Of a stretch of DNA of 64,000 nt, positions 24,361 through 34,355 are shown piece by piece. How positions within the stretch are numbered: the first letter of the stretch is position 1; every line of letters starts with the position of its first letter. The position numbers were made by a program, and so were the translations under genes. The stretch spans positions 930,001 to 994,000 of the forward strand of contig NZ_VFMM01000002.1 in NCBI RefSeq assembly GCF_006715085.1, given 5' to 3'. The notes under the pieces are model-generated. The model saw only the letters and a list, made by a program, of their open reading frames with translations, ran no database searches and was not told the DNA's origin. Source of the stretch: Kribbella jejuensis. GTDB taxonomy: Bacteria; Actinomycetota; Actinomycetes; Propionibacteriales; Kribbellaceae.

Positions 24361-25269
24361 GTGATCCGGATCAGGCCCGTCGAGACCGTGGCCGACTACG
24401 AGGCCTGGCGCCAGGTCCGCCTCGCCGTCCTGCCGTACGAGCGCGCGCCGAGCGTCGCCGAACTCCGGAAGGCCGAAACGCCGCAGCGGCTGCTGGTGCT
24501 GGCCGAGCTCGACGGCGAAGTCGTCGCGCACGGAAACTCCGACCGCTCGAACGAGGCCGACCGGGCCTCGGTGATCGCCCGGGTCCGCCCCGAGGCCCGC
24601 CGCCGGGGCGTCGGCACCGCGCTGCTCCGGGTGCTCACCGAGCATGCCGAGCAGCAGGGCTTCACGATCGCCGGCTGTTCGATCGACGACGACGGTTCGC
24701 TCGCGTTCGCGAAGCGGTTCGGGTTCACCGAGTTCCTCCGCCAGGTGGAACAGGTCCGCCGGATCGCCGACGAGCCCTGGCCGGTCGTGCCGCCCGAGTA
24801 CGAGGTGATCCCGGTCGCGGACCGCCCCGAGCTGTGGGCCGTGGCCTACGAGCAGGTCGCGATCCCGACGCTGCCCGATCTCGACACGACGTCGCCGATG
24901 CAGGTGACGCCGGAGGAGTGGGCGACCGAGTGGATCAACGACCCGACGTCGATGTTCCTGGCGGTGGTCGGCGACGAGGTGATCGGCGTCGCGGGGCTGT
25001 GGCTCGACACCGACAAGCCCGAGCGTGCTGAGGTCGGCTACACCGCTGTCCGTCCGGACTGGCGCGGCAAGGGTGTGGCGTCGACGCTCAAGCGGACGAG
25101 CATGGCGTGGGCGGCCGAGCACGGCATCACCGAGATCTACACGTGGACCCAAGAGGGCAACGAGAACATGCGGCAGCTGAACGAGCACCTCGGTTTCACG
25201 TACCGGACGGTGAGCGTCAACGTCCGCGCGAACCTACCGCTGCAGTTCCCGGAGCAGCTCGGCTCCTGA
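24361..25269 (+). CDS. Tandem GNAT N-acetyltransferase
   Basis: The 302-residue protein contains two GNAT domains. The first (residues about 1-145) has VRPEARRRGVGTALLRVL, the acetyl-CoA loop. The second (about 150-300) has VRPDWRGKGVASTLKRTSM. Mycothiol synthase has the same tandem layout, but the sequence lacks enough diagnostic features for me to call it MshD. The start is GTG 24361 without a Shine-Dalgarno sequence. CCTAAT lies at -12 to -7, a weaker leaderless-type box. The gene end overlaps the convergent PanE-like gene by 36 nt. Confidence 0.85.
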   Translation: MIRIRPVETVADYEAWRQVRLAVLPYERAPSVAELRKAETPQRLLVLAELDGEVVAHGNSDRSNEADRASVIARVRPEARRRGVGTALLRVLTEHAEQQGFTIAGCSIDDDGSLAFAKRFGFTEFLRQVEQVRRIADEPWPVVPPEYEVIPVADRPELWAVAYEQVAIPTLPDLDTTSPMQVTPEEWATEWINDPTSMFLAVVGDEVIGVAGLWLDTDKPERAEVGYTAVRPDWRGKGVASTLKRTSMAWAAEHGITEIYTWTQEGNENMRQLNEHLGFTYRTVSVNVRANLPLQFPEQLGS

Positions 25270-26223
25270 CCAGGAGCGCCGATCGGTCTCGGCCGCCCGG
25301 ATCAGGTCCACCAGCTTACGGTTGACCGGTGCGTCGCGGCCGAGCGACTCAGCCAGCCGGACGACCTCGCCGTTCAGGTAGTCGATCTCGGTCGGCCGTC
25401 CCGCCTCCAGGTCCTCCCACATCGAGGTCCGGGCGTGCGGGTCGACCGCCAGCACCTTGCCCGCGAGACGGCGGAACAGGAAGTCGGGCAACCGCAGTAC
25501 CGAAGGAAAGCGGTGCATCGGTACGGCGAGCAGCTGCGCCGGACGGATCCCGGCCGCGTCGAGCAGCCCGAGTGCCTCGGCCTGTGCGGCGGCCAGGCAG
25601 CGCCGGTACGCGCGCTGGGACAGCTCGTCCCGCAGCGGTAGATCGGACAGCGCGTTGATCGGGTTGTTCAGGTTCAGCAGGAGTTTCGACCACTGCACCG
25701 GCACGATGTCGTCGTGCTGTGTCAGCGGCAGACCCGCCTGCTCGAAGGCACCGACGTACGGCGCCAGCGCGGCATCCTGTTGTACGTCGAGCTTTCCCGC
25801 AGTGCCCTGGTGGAACGCGCCGCCGCCGCGGTTGAGCACGTTGAACGGGACCATCCCGGTCACCACGACCTGCTCGGTCAGCCGCTCCCGGAGTACGTCG
25901 GCGTTCCGAAGACCGTTCTGGAAGCTCACCACGACCGCACCCGGCTTGAGCACCGACGCCAGCTCGTCGGCCGCGACCGCCGTCGCTGCCGACTTCACCG
26001 TCACCAGGATGAGGTCCGCGCCGGCGGCCCCGGTCGGTGTCGTCTCGAACCGGACGTCGTCCACCCGGAGGTCCGCGCCGAGATAGTCGGTCAGCCGCAG
26101 CCCGTGCGCCGCCACCTCGGAGGCCGTCCGGGCGCGGCCGACGAACGTCACCGGCGTACCCGTAGCTGCCAGCCGGCCGCCGACGTAGCAGCCGACCCCA
26201 CCCGCACCGTAGACGGCGATCAT
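25234..26223 (-). CDS. Ketopantoate reductase-like protein (PanE/ApbA family)
   Basis: This 329-residue NADPH-dependent 2-ketoacid reductase homologue has MIAVYGAGGVGCYVGGRLA for the cofactor, VTVKSAATA and VVSFQNGLRN, and PVQWSKLLLNLNNPINAL with the catalytic lysine. The C-terminal ApbA_C domain is complete. True PanE makes pantoate for coenzyme A. Many actinobacterial paralogues have other substrates, so the pathway is uncertain. It is monocistronic, with the terminator of the peptide ABC operon just upstream. Confidence 0.82.
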   Translation of the reverse strand: MIAVYGAGGVGCYVGGRLAATGTPVTFVGRARTASEVAAHGLRLTDYLGADLRVDDVRFETTPTGAAGADLILVTVKSAATAVAADELASVLKPGAVVVSFQNGLRNADVLRERLTEQVVVTGMVPFNVLNRGGGAFHQGTAGKLDVQQDAALAPYVGAFEQAGLPLTQHDDIVPVQWSKLLLNLNNPINALSDLPLRDELSQRAYRRCLAAAQAEALGLLDAAGIRPAQLLAVPMHRFPSVLRLPDFLFRRLAGKVLAVDPHARTSMWEDLEAGRPTEIDYLNGEVVRLAESLGRDAPVNRKLVDLIRAAETDRRSWSGAELLRELQR

Positions 26224-26236
26224 GAGGACAAACGTA

Positions 26237-26266
26237 CCGAAGGACGGGAAGCATCCCGTCCTTCGG
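26237..26266 (-). terminator. 13-bp hairpin terminating the peptide ABC operon
   Basis: CCGAAGGACGGGA (26237-26249) pairs exactly with TCCCGTCCTTCGG (26254-26266) around a 4-nt loop. It lies 38 nt past the last stop of the operon (26304) on the minus strand and before the PanE-like start. Confidence 0.8.
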
Positions 26267-26303
26267 CCAACCAGAGGGAAACCCGACCAAGGACCCCTGG
26301 AAG

Positions 26304-27263
26304 TCAGTGCAGCCGTACGCGGGGATCGAGGACGGCGTACGCGATGTCGACCAGGATGTTCGCCACCACCACCGCCGCCGAGGCGAACAGGACGATGCCG
26401 ATGATCACCGGCAGGTCCTGCTGGTTGATCGCGACGACCGCGGTCTGCCCCAGCCCCGGCAGGCTGAACACGGTCTCGGTCACCACCACACCTCCGATCA
26501 GCTGACCGAGGTCGATACCGAACTGCGTCACGACCGGCGTCAGCGCACTGCGCAGGCCGTGCACGTAGATCACCCGGCCTTCGCGAATACCCTTCGACCG
26601 GGCGGTCCGGATGTAGTCCTCACCGAGTACGTCGAGCATCGAACCGCGGGTCAACCGGGTATACGTTGCCGCCAGCAACAACGCCAGCGCGACCCAGGGC
26701 AGCACCAGATGCTGGAACCACGCCCCGACACCCGCGGTGAGCGGCGAGTACCCACCGGCCGGGAACCAGTTGAAGCCTGCCAGCGTGAGCCGGAAGTACA
26801 GGAAGTACAACAGCAGCAGGCCGAGCAGGAACGACGGGAACGAGTAGAAGAACAGCGAGAACAACGTCAGCCCACGGTCCGCGAATGACCGCGGGTGGGT
26901 CGCCGAGACGACGCCGTTGAAGACGCCGAGCAGCAACCAGAGGACGGCCGCGCCGAGCGACAGCGACACCGTGATCGGCAACGCCTGCCCGATGATCGTT
27001 GTCACCGGCACCTGGTGGTAGTAGTCGTACCCGAGGTTCCCCTTCAGCGCGTTGCCGAGGAAGTGCAGATACTGTTTCCAGACCGGCAGATCCAGGCCCA
27101 GCCGGTGCTTGATCAACGCGATCGTCTCCGGCGTACCCTGCCGGCCCGCGAGCGTCTGTGCGACGTTGCTCGGCGCGACGAAGAACAGCAGGAACACCGA
27201 GATGCTGATCAGCCACAGCACGAGCAGCCCGTGGCCGATCCGTCGTAACAGGAACATACCCAT
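26304..27263 (-). CDS. Peptide ABC transporter permease (DppB/OppB type)
   Basis: This 319-residue inner-membrane permease has about six helices. MGMFLLRRIGHGLLVLWLIS is the typical DppB N-terminus, and the EAA-like loop reads YTRLTRGSMLDVLGEDYIRTARSKG. It forms the transmembrane channel with the DppC-type partner encoded immediately upstream in the operon (2-nt gap). It is the last gene of the operon and is followed by a 13-bp terminator hairpin. Confidence 0.9.
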   Translation of the reverse strand: MGMFLLRRIGHGLLVLWLISISVFLLFFVAPSNVAQTLAGRQGTPETIALIKHRLGLDLPVWKQYLHFLGNALKGNLGYDYYHQVPVTTIIGQALPITVSLSLGAAVLWLLLGVFNGVVSATHPRSFADRGLTLFSLFFYSFPSFLLGLLLLYFLYFRLTLAGFNWFPAGGYSPLTAGVGAWFQHLVLPWVALALLLAATYTRLTRGSMLDVLGEDYIRTARSKGIREGRVIYVHGLRSALTPVVTQFGIDLGQLIGGVVVTETVFSLPGLGQTAVVAINQQDLPVIIGIVLFASAAVVVANILVDIAYAVLDPRVRLH

Positions 27264-27265
27264 GA

Positions 27266-28188
27266 TCAGGTCCGATCCGCGCGGGGGTCGAAGGCGTCCC
27301 GGACCCCGTCACCGAACAGGTTGAAGGCGAGCGTGGTGATCAACAGCGCCAGACCCGGGAACAGGATGAACCACCAGGCGGTCGTGTAGTAGTTCTGCGA
27401 CTCGCTGATCATCCCGCCCCAGTCGGCCGTTGGCGGCGGCAGGCCGAGCCCGAGGAACGACAGTGTCGCCTGGGTGACGATCACGACCGGGATCAGCAAC
27501 GTGGTGTAGACGATCACCGGCGCGATCACGTTCGGCAGCACGTCGACGTACATGATCCGGCCGTCGCCGGCGCCGAGCGAACGGGCTGCCTCGACGTACT
27601 CGCGCTCGCGGATCGACAGCACCTGACCGCGGACGATCCGGGCCACCGAGGCCCAGCTGAAGAACCCGATCACCAGCACCGTGACGGTCAGGCTCGGGCC
27701 GGTCACCGACACCAGCGCGATCGCGACGAGCAGGAACGGCACCGACAGCACGACGTCGATCAGCCGGGCCAGGATCGTGTCGACGATCCCGCCGAGGAAC
27801 CCCGCGGCCAGCCCCAGGACGACGCCGATCGCGACCGTGATCGCGGTCGCGATCACGCCGACGAGCAGCGAGATCCGGGCGCCGTACGCGATCCGGACCA
27901 GGATGTCCCGGCCGAGGTCGTCGGTCCCGAGCCAGAACGTGCCGTTCGGTCCGCGCGGCAACCCGTCCGGGGTGAGCCCGATGTCGCGGTACTGCTCGTT
28001 CGGCGGATGCCCGGTGATCGAGGCGAACAGCGGTGCCAGGATCGCCATCAGCACGATCAGCAGGATCACGACGAGCGAGATCATCGCGACCTTGTCCCGG
28101 CGCAGCCGCCGCATCGCGAGCGAGAACGGGCTGCGGCCTTCGATGACCTTGGGCTCGTCGACGACGTCGACGAGCTCGATGGCAGTGG

Positions 28189-28192
<4 letters not shown>
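27266..28192 (-). CDS. Peptide ABC transporter permease (DppC/OppC type)
   Basis: This second permease has 308 residues. SPFSLAMRRLRRDKVAMISL is the OppC N-terminal region, PPNEQYRDIGLTPDGLPRGP with FWLGTDDLGRDILVRIAYGA is characteristic of DppC, and VRGQVLSIREREYVEAARSLG is the ATPase-contact loop. ATG at 28192 overlaps the stop of the preceding ATPase gene (ATGA). It works with the DppB partner and two ATPases. Confidence 0.92.
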
Positions 28193-29201
<1,009 letters not shown>

Positions 29202-29205
<4 letters not shown>

Positions 29206-30179
29206 GATGCGACCGCCTCGTTCACGTTGTGGGGGAGCCAGCAGGCGGACTGGTGGCGCGGATCGCCGCCCACGTTGAGCAGCGGTGGTGTCTCCGAGCA
29301 CTTCTCGAACACGTGGGGGCAGCGGGTCGCGAACGGACAGCCCTTCGGCAGGTTGATCAGGCTGGGCGGCGTCCCCGGGATCGGGGTCAGCCGGTCGCCG
29401 CTGCGCGCGGGCAGCGAGGCCAGCAGACCTTGCGTGTACGGGTGGTGGTTGCGGTAGAAGATGTCCCGGCGCGGAGCGCGTTCCATCACGGCGCCGGCGT
29501 ACATCACCACCACCTCGTCGGCCATCTCGGCCACCACCCCGAGATCGTGGGTGATCAGGATGATCGCGGTACCGAACTGCTCCTGCAGCCGGCGCATCAC
29601 GTTCAGCACCTGGGCCTGCACGGTCACGTCGAGCGCGGTCGTCGGCTCGTCCGCGATCAGCAGCGCCGGGTCCAGCGCCATCGCCATCGCGATCATCACC
29701 CGTTGCCGCATCCCGCCGGAGAACTGGTGCGGATAGTCGTCGATCCGCTCCGCCGCCCGGGGGATGCCGACCAGCGTGAGCAGTTCGGCGGCCCGCTTCC
29801 GGGCCGCCTGCTTGCTGATCTCCAGGTCGTGCGCACGGATCATCTCGACGATCTGCCAGCCGATCCGGTACTGCGGGTGCAGGCTCGACAACGGGTCCTG
29901 GAAGATCATCCCGATCCGGGCGCCGCGCAGCCCGCGCAGCGTCCGTTCGTCCGCGGTGATCAGGTCGGTGCCGTCGAAGAACGCCGTACCGGACACCTTG
30001 GCGCCGCGGGTGAGCCCGGTGATGGTCTGGGTGGAGACGCTCTTCCCGGATCCGGACTCGCCCACCACGGCGAGCGTCTGGCCGGCTTCCACGTCGTACG
30101 ACAACCCCCGGACGGCATGGACGGTGCCGTCCGGAGTGTCGAAGGAGACCCTGAGGTCCCTTACTTCCAGCAGTGCCAT
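29202..30179 (-). CDS. Peptide ABC transporter ATPase (DppD/OppD type)
   Basis: This ATPase of 325 residues has Walker A GESGSGKSVSTQ, signature FSGGMRQRVMIAMAMALDP, Walker B LLIADEPTTALDVTVQ and ITHDLGVV. The C-terminal cysteine motif reads CPFATRCPHVFEKC. It pairs with the DppF-type ATPase encoded next. The gap to the substrate-binding protein gene is only 4 nt, so the five genes form one operon in the order SBP, DppD, DppF, DppC, DppB. Confidence 0.92.
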
Positions 30180-30183
30180 GAGG

Positions 30184-31977
30184 TCAGCCCTGCTTGTCCT
30201 TGTCGAGCCACACGTTCGTCGGATCGAAGTTCTGCATCGCCGGTACGTAGTTCGCGTTGTGCACCTGCGCTGCGTGGTAGTTCGGGTTCTTCGGGTTGGT
30301 GAGCGGGAAGAACGGCGCGTCGGTCATCACCTGCGCGTCGGCCTTCGCCCACAGATCGGCCGCTTGGTCCTGACTGGTCGCACTGGCCGCCTGGTTGATC
30401 AGGGCGTTGGTGGCCGGGTTGTTGTACAGGCCGAAGTTGCTGCCGATCGGCGGGAACGACGGCTCACCGGAGAACAGCGGGTTGAAGAACGACAGGGCCG
30501 CGTTGCCGTACCAGTCGGCGCCCCAGCCGGCCAGCGACAGGTCCCAGACGCCACGGTGCGCGACGCTCGGCACCTGGAGGTACTTCACGTAGAAGTCCGC
30601 GTTCGGCGACGGTACGCCGGTGACCGTGACGCCGGCCTTCGACAGGTCCTGCTGGATCGTCTGGAAGGTCTTGCTGCTGCCCTCGGAGGCGTTGCGGTAC
30701 AGGAACTTCAGCGTCAGGTGCGGGAAGCCCGCCTCGGCGAGCAACTGCTTGGCCTTGTCGACGTTGTACGGATACGGGTCGTTCTTCTTCGAGCCGACGA
30801 TGTTGTCCGGCAGTACCTGCGTCAGCGGCGGGTTGATCGTCGGGCCACCGAGCACCTGCAGGATGTGGTCGCGGTTGATCGCGTAGCTGAGCGCCTGCCG
30901 CACCTTCACGTTGGCGAGCGCCTTGTTGTTGTTCGGCGACACCGTGTTGAAGATGACGTACGGGTTGCTGGACGCGGTCAGGCCGAGGTTCAGCTTCGGG
31001 TCCTTCTTGGCGATCAGCGCCGGCAGCTGGGACGGCGGCGGTCCGGCGTCGAACTCCATGTCCGCGGTCGGGGTGCCGGTCTGCAGCTGCTGCTGGATCG
31101 AGTCCTGGCTGACCGTCTCGTTCACCACGATCTTGTCGACGTACGCCTTGCGGACCGGGTCGGAGGCAGCGTCCCAGGCCGGGTTGCGCGAGTACGTGAT
31201 CGACTTCGTCGGTACCCACGAGTCGACCTTGTACGGGCCGTCGGACGGGAAGTGGTTACCGAGCTCGGTGCTGGCCGGGAGGTAGTTGAGCGACTCGACC
31301 GGCGCCGGCGAGAAGGCCGGCAGCGTCAGCATGTCGACGAAGTACGTGGCCGGCTTGGTGAGGTGGAACACGACCGTGCCGGCGTCCTGGGCGACCACGC
31401 CCGGCAGCGGCGTCTTGTCGATGTACGCCTTGATCCCGGCGACCGTCTTCGGCGCCTTGCCGAAGCCGTCGCAGAACGTCTGGTACCCCTCGATCAGGCT
31501 CGCGAAGTCCGGAATACCGCCGAACGGCTGGACCGGGTTGCAGGTCCGCTTCACGCCGAGGACCATGTCGGCCGCGGTCACCGGCCGGGCCGGCGAGGTG
31601 TTCCACTTCGCGCCCGGGCGGATCTTGATCGTGTAGGTCTTCCCGTCGGCGCTGATCCCGCCGTTGGCAGCGGTCGGGGTGTCCGTGGCCAGGTCGGCCA
31701 CCGGCTTGGTGTTGTCGCTACCCGGATCGGCCGGATAGGTGAACAGCTGGCGGCTCCACATCCGCAGGTTCAGGTACCCGATCGAGTAATAGCTGACGTT
31801 GGGGTCCATGTAGTCGACGTCGCCGGTCCCGAGCATGTTCAGGGTGCCGCCGGTGACCGGGCTGCCGGCGTTGTTGCCGCTGGATCCGGACGGGTTGTTC
31901 CCGCCATTGCTGCAAGCCGCGAGCGCGATGCTCGCCACGGCGGCAAGGGATAGTGCCGCCAGCCGTCTTCTGGCCAT
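30184..31977 (-). CDS. Family-5 extracellular solute-binding lipoprotein (peptide type)
   Basis: This 597-residue lipoprotein begins MARRRLAALSLAAVASIALAAC, with lipobox LAAC, followed by a Gly/Asn/Ser-rich linker. The SBP_bac_5 domain contains TYTIKIRPGAKWNTSPARPV, typical of DppA/OppA proteins. It should capture oligopeptides or similar ligands outside the membrane and deliver them to the permeases. CGGAGGAGGA precedes the ATG. The TAGCTT sequence at 32012-32007 is a possible -10 for the operon. The gene is divergent from the two-component system. Confidence 0.92.
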   Translation of the reverse strand: MARRRLAALSLAAVASIALAACSNGGNNPSGSSGNNAGSPVTGGTLNMLGTGDVDYMDPNVSYYSIGYLNLRMWSRQLFTYPADPGSDNTKPVADLATDTPTAANGGISADGKTYTIKIRPGAKWNTSPARPVTAADMVLGVKRTCNPVQPFGGIPDFASLIEGYQTFCDGFGKAPKTVAGIKAYIDKTPLPGVVAQDAGTVVFHLTKPATYFVDMLTLPAFSPAPVESLNYLPASTELGNHFPSDGPYKVDSWVPTKSITYSRNPAWDAASDPVRKAYVDKIVVNETVSQDSIQQQLQTGTPTADMEFDAGPPPSQLPALIAKKDPKLNLGLTASSNPYVIFNTVSPNNNKALANVKVRQALSYAINRDHILQVLGGPTINPPLTQVLPDNIVGSKKNDPYPYNVDKAKQLLAEAGFPHLTLKFLYRNASEGSSKTFQTIQQDLSKAGVTVTGVPSPNADFYVKYLQVPSVAHRGVWDLSLAGWGADWYGNAALSFFNPLFSGEPSFPPIGSNFGLYNNPATNALINQAASATSQDQAADLWAKADAQVMTDAPFFPLTNPKNPNYHAAQVHNANYVPAMQNFDPTNVWLDKDKQG

Positions 31978-32143
31978 TGGTCCTCCTCCGGGACTCGTTA
32001 CGGCCGAAGCTAGGACCTCCGGAGCGGGCCGGATCCACGGTCACCGAACCGTCAAACAGATGTCACCCACGCCCCGCGCGAACATGTCGGATTCATGACA
32101 ACCGTTACCGGCGCTTCCGTGCGGAGTGCGCGACACTGGACCC

Positions 32144-32827
32144 GTGGCACACAGCCTGTTGCTGGTCGACGACGAACCGCGGATCCGGCGGGTACTGCGG
32201 CTTGCGCTCGAGGACGAGGGGTACGAGGTCGCCGAGGCGGCCAACGGGTACGACGCCCTCGCCGCGCTGCGCCGGCAGCCGCCGGACGTGGTGCTGCTGG
32301 ACCTGATGCTGCCGGACCGGGACGGTTTCGCGGTCTGCCGGGAGATCCGCCGCGCCAGCGACGTACCGGTGATCATGGTGACCGCCCGGACCGACAGCCA
32401 CGACGTGGTCGCCGGGTTGGAGGCCGGCGCCGACGACTACGTGACGAAGCCGCTTGTTGCCAAGGAGTTGTCGGCCCGGATCCGCGCGCTGCTGCGCCGG
32501 GTCGAGCCAGGGAACGCCCGGCAAGCCGCGCTGCTCGAGGTCGGCGACCTGCGGATCGACGTACCGGGGGCCGAGGTGACCCGGGACGGCCAGACGCTGC
32601 CGCTGACCCGCACCGAGTTCAAGCTGCTCGCCGAACTGGCCGGTGCCGAGGGCAAGGTGCTGAGCCGCGAGCAGTTGCTGTCCAAGGTCTGGGGCTACGG
32701 GTACTTCGGTGACAGCCGGATCGTCGACGTGCACGTCCGCCGGCTGCGGCTCAAGATCGAACGCGACCCGGCCAGCCCGAAGCACCTTGTCACCGCCCGC
32801 GGCCTGGGCTACCGACTGGTGAGCTGA
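32144..32827 (+). CDS. OmpR-family response regulator, MtrA-like
   Basis: This 227-residue regulator has a receiver domain with DDEPRIRR and the phospho-acceptor Asp in VVLLDLMLPDRDG, followed by a winged-helix DNA-binding domain (LPLTRTEFKLLAELAGAEGK, then VWGYGYFGDSRIVDVHVRRL). The VWGYxYFGDxR segment is reminiscent of MtrA. The start is GTG 32144. GACACT six bases upstream is close to the leaderless box seen elsewhere in the window. It is coupled with the histidine kinase 2 nt downstream and faces the peptide ABC operon, which it may control. Confidence 0.88.
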   Translation: MAHSLLLVDDEPRIRRVLRLALEDEGYEVAEAANGYDALAALRRQPPDVVLLDLMLPDRDGFAVCREIRRASDVPVIMVTARTDSHDVVAGLEAGADDYVTKPLVAKELSARIRALLRRVEPGNARQAALLEVGDLRIDVPGAEVTRDGQTLPLTRTEFKLLAELAGAEGKVLSREQLLSKVWGYGYFGDSRIVDVHVRRLRLKIERDPASPKHLVTARGLGYRLVS

Positions 32828-32829
32828 CC

Positions 32830-34239
32830 TTGCTGGGACGAGTCACCCTCCGCGGCCGGGTGATGCTGGCCTACGGACTGCTGGCCTTCGGTCTGTCCGC
32901 CGTACTGGCGATGGTCACCTGGGGCGTGGTCTCGCAGTACCTGACCGAACAGCGCGAGCAGTCCGCGAAGTTCGTCACCGAGGACAACGCGGCGGCGCTC
33001 CGTTTCGGGCTGTACGGCCCGCCGAAACCGTGCCAGCCGGCCCGCGAACACGTGGAGTGCCCGACGCCGACGCTGCAGGACGGCGTCACCCCGATGGAGG
33101 TCTTGAACAGCCTGCCGTCCACTGACGCCGCGGCGTCGATGCTCTACCTCGACAACCACTGGTACGCGCTGACCGGGCAGCCGTCCGACCTGCCGCCGGA
33201 CATGATCCAGGCTGCGGTCGCGGGGACGGCCTCGCAGCGCCGGATCCAGGTCGGCGGGCAACCGGTGCTGGCGGTCGCCGTACCTATGGGGATCAAGGGC
33301 GACGCGTTCTTCGAATGGCATCCGCTGGGCGCGCTGGACGAGACGCTGCGGACACTGAAGTACACGCTGATCGCGGCGGCGGTCGCGACCACGCTGATCG
33401 GCCTCGCGGTCGGCCGGCTGGCCAGTACGGTCGCACTCCGGCCGCTGGCCGAACTGGCCGGGGTCGCGGACGCGGTGGCCCGCGGCAAGCTCGACGCCCG
33501 GCTGCCGGCCGAGAACGACAAGGACCTCGGCGGCCTGGCCCGGTCGTTCAACCAGACCGCGGCGGACCTGGAACGCCGGGTCGCCGCGGACGCCCGGTTC
33601 GCCGGTGACGTCAGCCACGAACTGCGGACGCCGTTGATGACGATGCTGAACTCGATGCAGCTGATCCAGAACCACCGCGACGAACTGCCGGACGCGGTCC
33701 GCGAGCCGGTCGAGCTGCTCGGCGACGACCTGGACCGGTTCCGGCGGCTGGTGATCGACCTGCTGGAGATCTCCCGCGACGACGGCGGCGACCGGGGCAG
33801 CCGGGAGATCGTCCGGATCGCCGACCTGGTCCGCGCCGCGGCCGACGCTGCCGCCGGCCGCGAGGTCACCGAGGTCGAGCACGAGGCCGAGGGCCTCACA
33901 CTGCAGGCGGACAAGCGACGGCTTGAGCGCGTGGTCGCGAACCTGGTCGAGAACGCCGAGGACCACGCGGGCGGTTGCAAGGGCGTCGGGGTCCGGACCG
34001 GCGGCCTCGGTGTGGTGATCACCGTCGACGACGCCGGTCCCGGGATCGCGGTCGAGGACCGGGCCCGGATCTTCGAACGCTTCGGCCGTGGTGAGACCTC
34101 CGGCCGCGGCCGCGGGGTCGGGCTCGGGCTGGCGATCGTCGCCCGGCACGTCCAGTGGCACCACGGCACCATCCACGTGACCGAGCGCCCCGGCGGCGGC
34201 GCGCGGTTCGTGATCGAGCTGCCCGCGAAAACCAGCTGA
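32830..34239 (+). CDS. Sensor histidine kinase, MtrB-like
   Basis: This 469-residue kinase has two transmembrane helices (about residues 10-32 and 178-200) around an extracytoplasmic domain of about 145 residues with two cysteines (KPCQPAREHVEC). A HAMP domain, HisKA with the phosphorylated His in GDVSHELRTPLMTML, and HATPase_c with NLVENAEDHA, DDAGPGI and GRGVGLGLAIV follow. The start appears to be TTG 32830, three codons before GRVTLRGRV. It would signal to the MtrA-like regulator encoded just upstream. Confidence 0.87.
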   Translation: MLGRVTLRGRVMLAYGLLAFGLSAVLAMVTWGVVSQYLTEQREQSAKFVTEDNAAALRFGLYGPPKPCQPAREHVECPTPTLQDGVTPMEVLNSLPSTDAAASMLYLDNHWYALTGQPSDLPPDMIQAAVAGTASQRRIQVGGQPVLAVAVPMGIKGDAFFEWHPLGALDETLRTLKYTLIAAAVATTLIGLAVGRLASTVALRPLAELAGVADAVARGKLDARLPAENDKDLGGLARSFNQTAADLERRVAADARFAGDVSHELRTPLMTMLNSMQLIQNHRDELPDAVREPVELLGDDLDRFRRLVIDLLEISRDDGGDRGSREIVRIADLVRAAADAAAGREVTEVEHEAEGLTLQADKRRLERVVANLVENAEDHAGGCKGVGVRTGGLGVVITVDDAGPGIAVEDRARIFERFGRGETSGRGRGVGLGLAIVARHVQWHHGTIHVTERPGGGARFVIELPAKTS

Positions 34240-34265
34240 CGGCGGTTGCCCGCCCCGGTTACCTT
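34236..34265 (+). promoter_or_regulatory. Promoter of the leader peptide/ABC-F transcript
   Basis: CTGACG (34236-34241), an 18-nt spacer and TACCTT (34260-34265) stand six bases before the ATG at 34272. The -35 overlaps the kinase stop codon. Transcription should begin at the leader-peptide ATG. Confidence 0.55.
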
Positions 34266-34271
34266 GGGCCC

Positions 34272-34295
34272 ATGGCTACTTGCCTCTGTGTCTAG
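34272..34295 (+). CDS. Candidate cysteine leader peptide MATCLCV
   Basis: ATG GCT ACT TGC CTC TGT GTC TAG encodes seven residues, two of them Cys. It begins six bases after TACCTT, the geometry of a leaderless mRNA, and ends 60 nt before the ABC-F start. Leaderless cysteine-rich mini-ORFs are established in mycobacteria as cysteine-responsive attenuators of downstream genes. Whether this one acts that way, or reports antibiotic-stalled ribosomes, is inference. A hairpin lies right after it. Confidence 0.6.
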   Translation: MATCLCV

Positions 34296-34299
34296 CCGG

Positions 34300-34326
34300 C
34301 GCACTCACTCCCACAGGTGAAGTGCG
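34300..34326 (+). promoter_or_regulatory. Hairpin between leader peptide and ABC-F gene
   Basis: CGCACTCAC (34300-34308) pairs with GTGAAGTGCG (34317-34326) with one bulged A. It starts five bases after the leader-peptide stop, so a ribosome stalled in the mini-ORF would affect its folding. The ABC-F Shine-Dalgarno GGAG follows later. Confidence 0.5.
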
Positions 34327-34355
34327 TCCACTAGTATTCACGGAGAGTAACCATC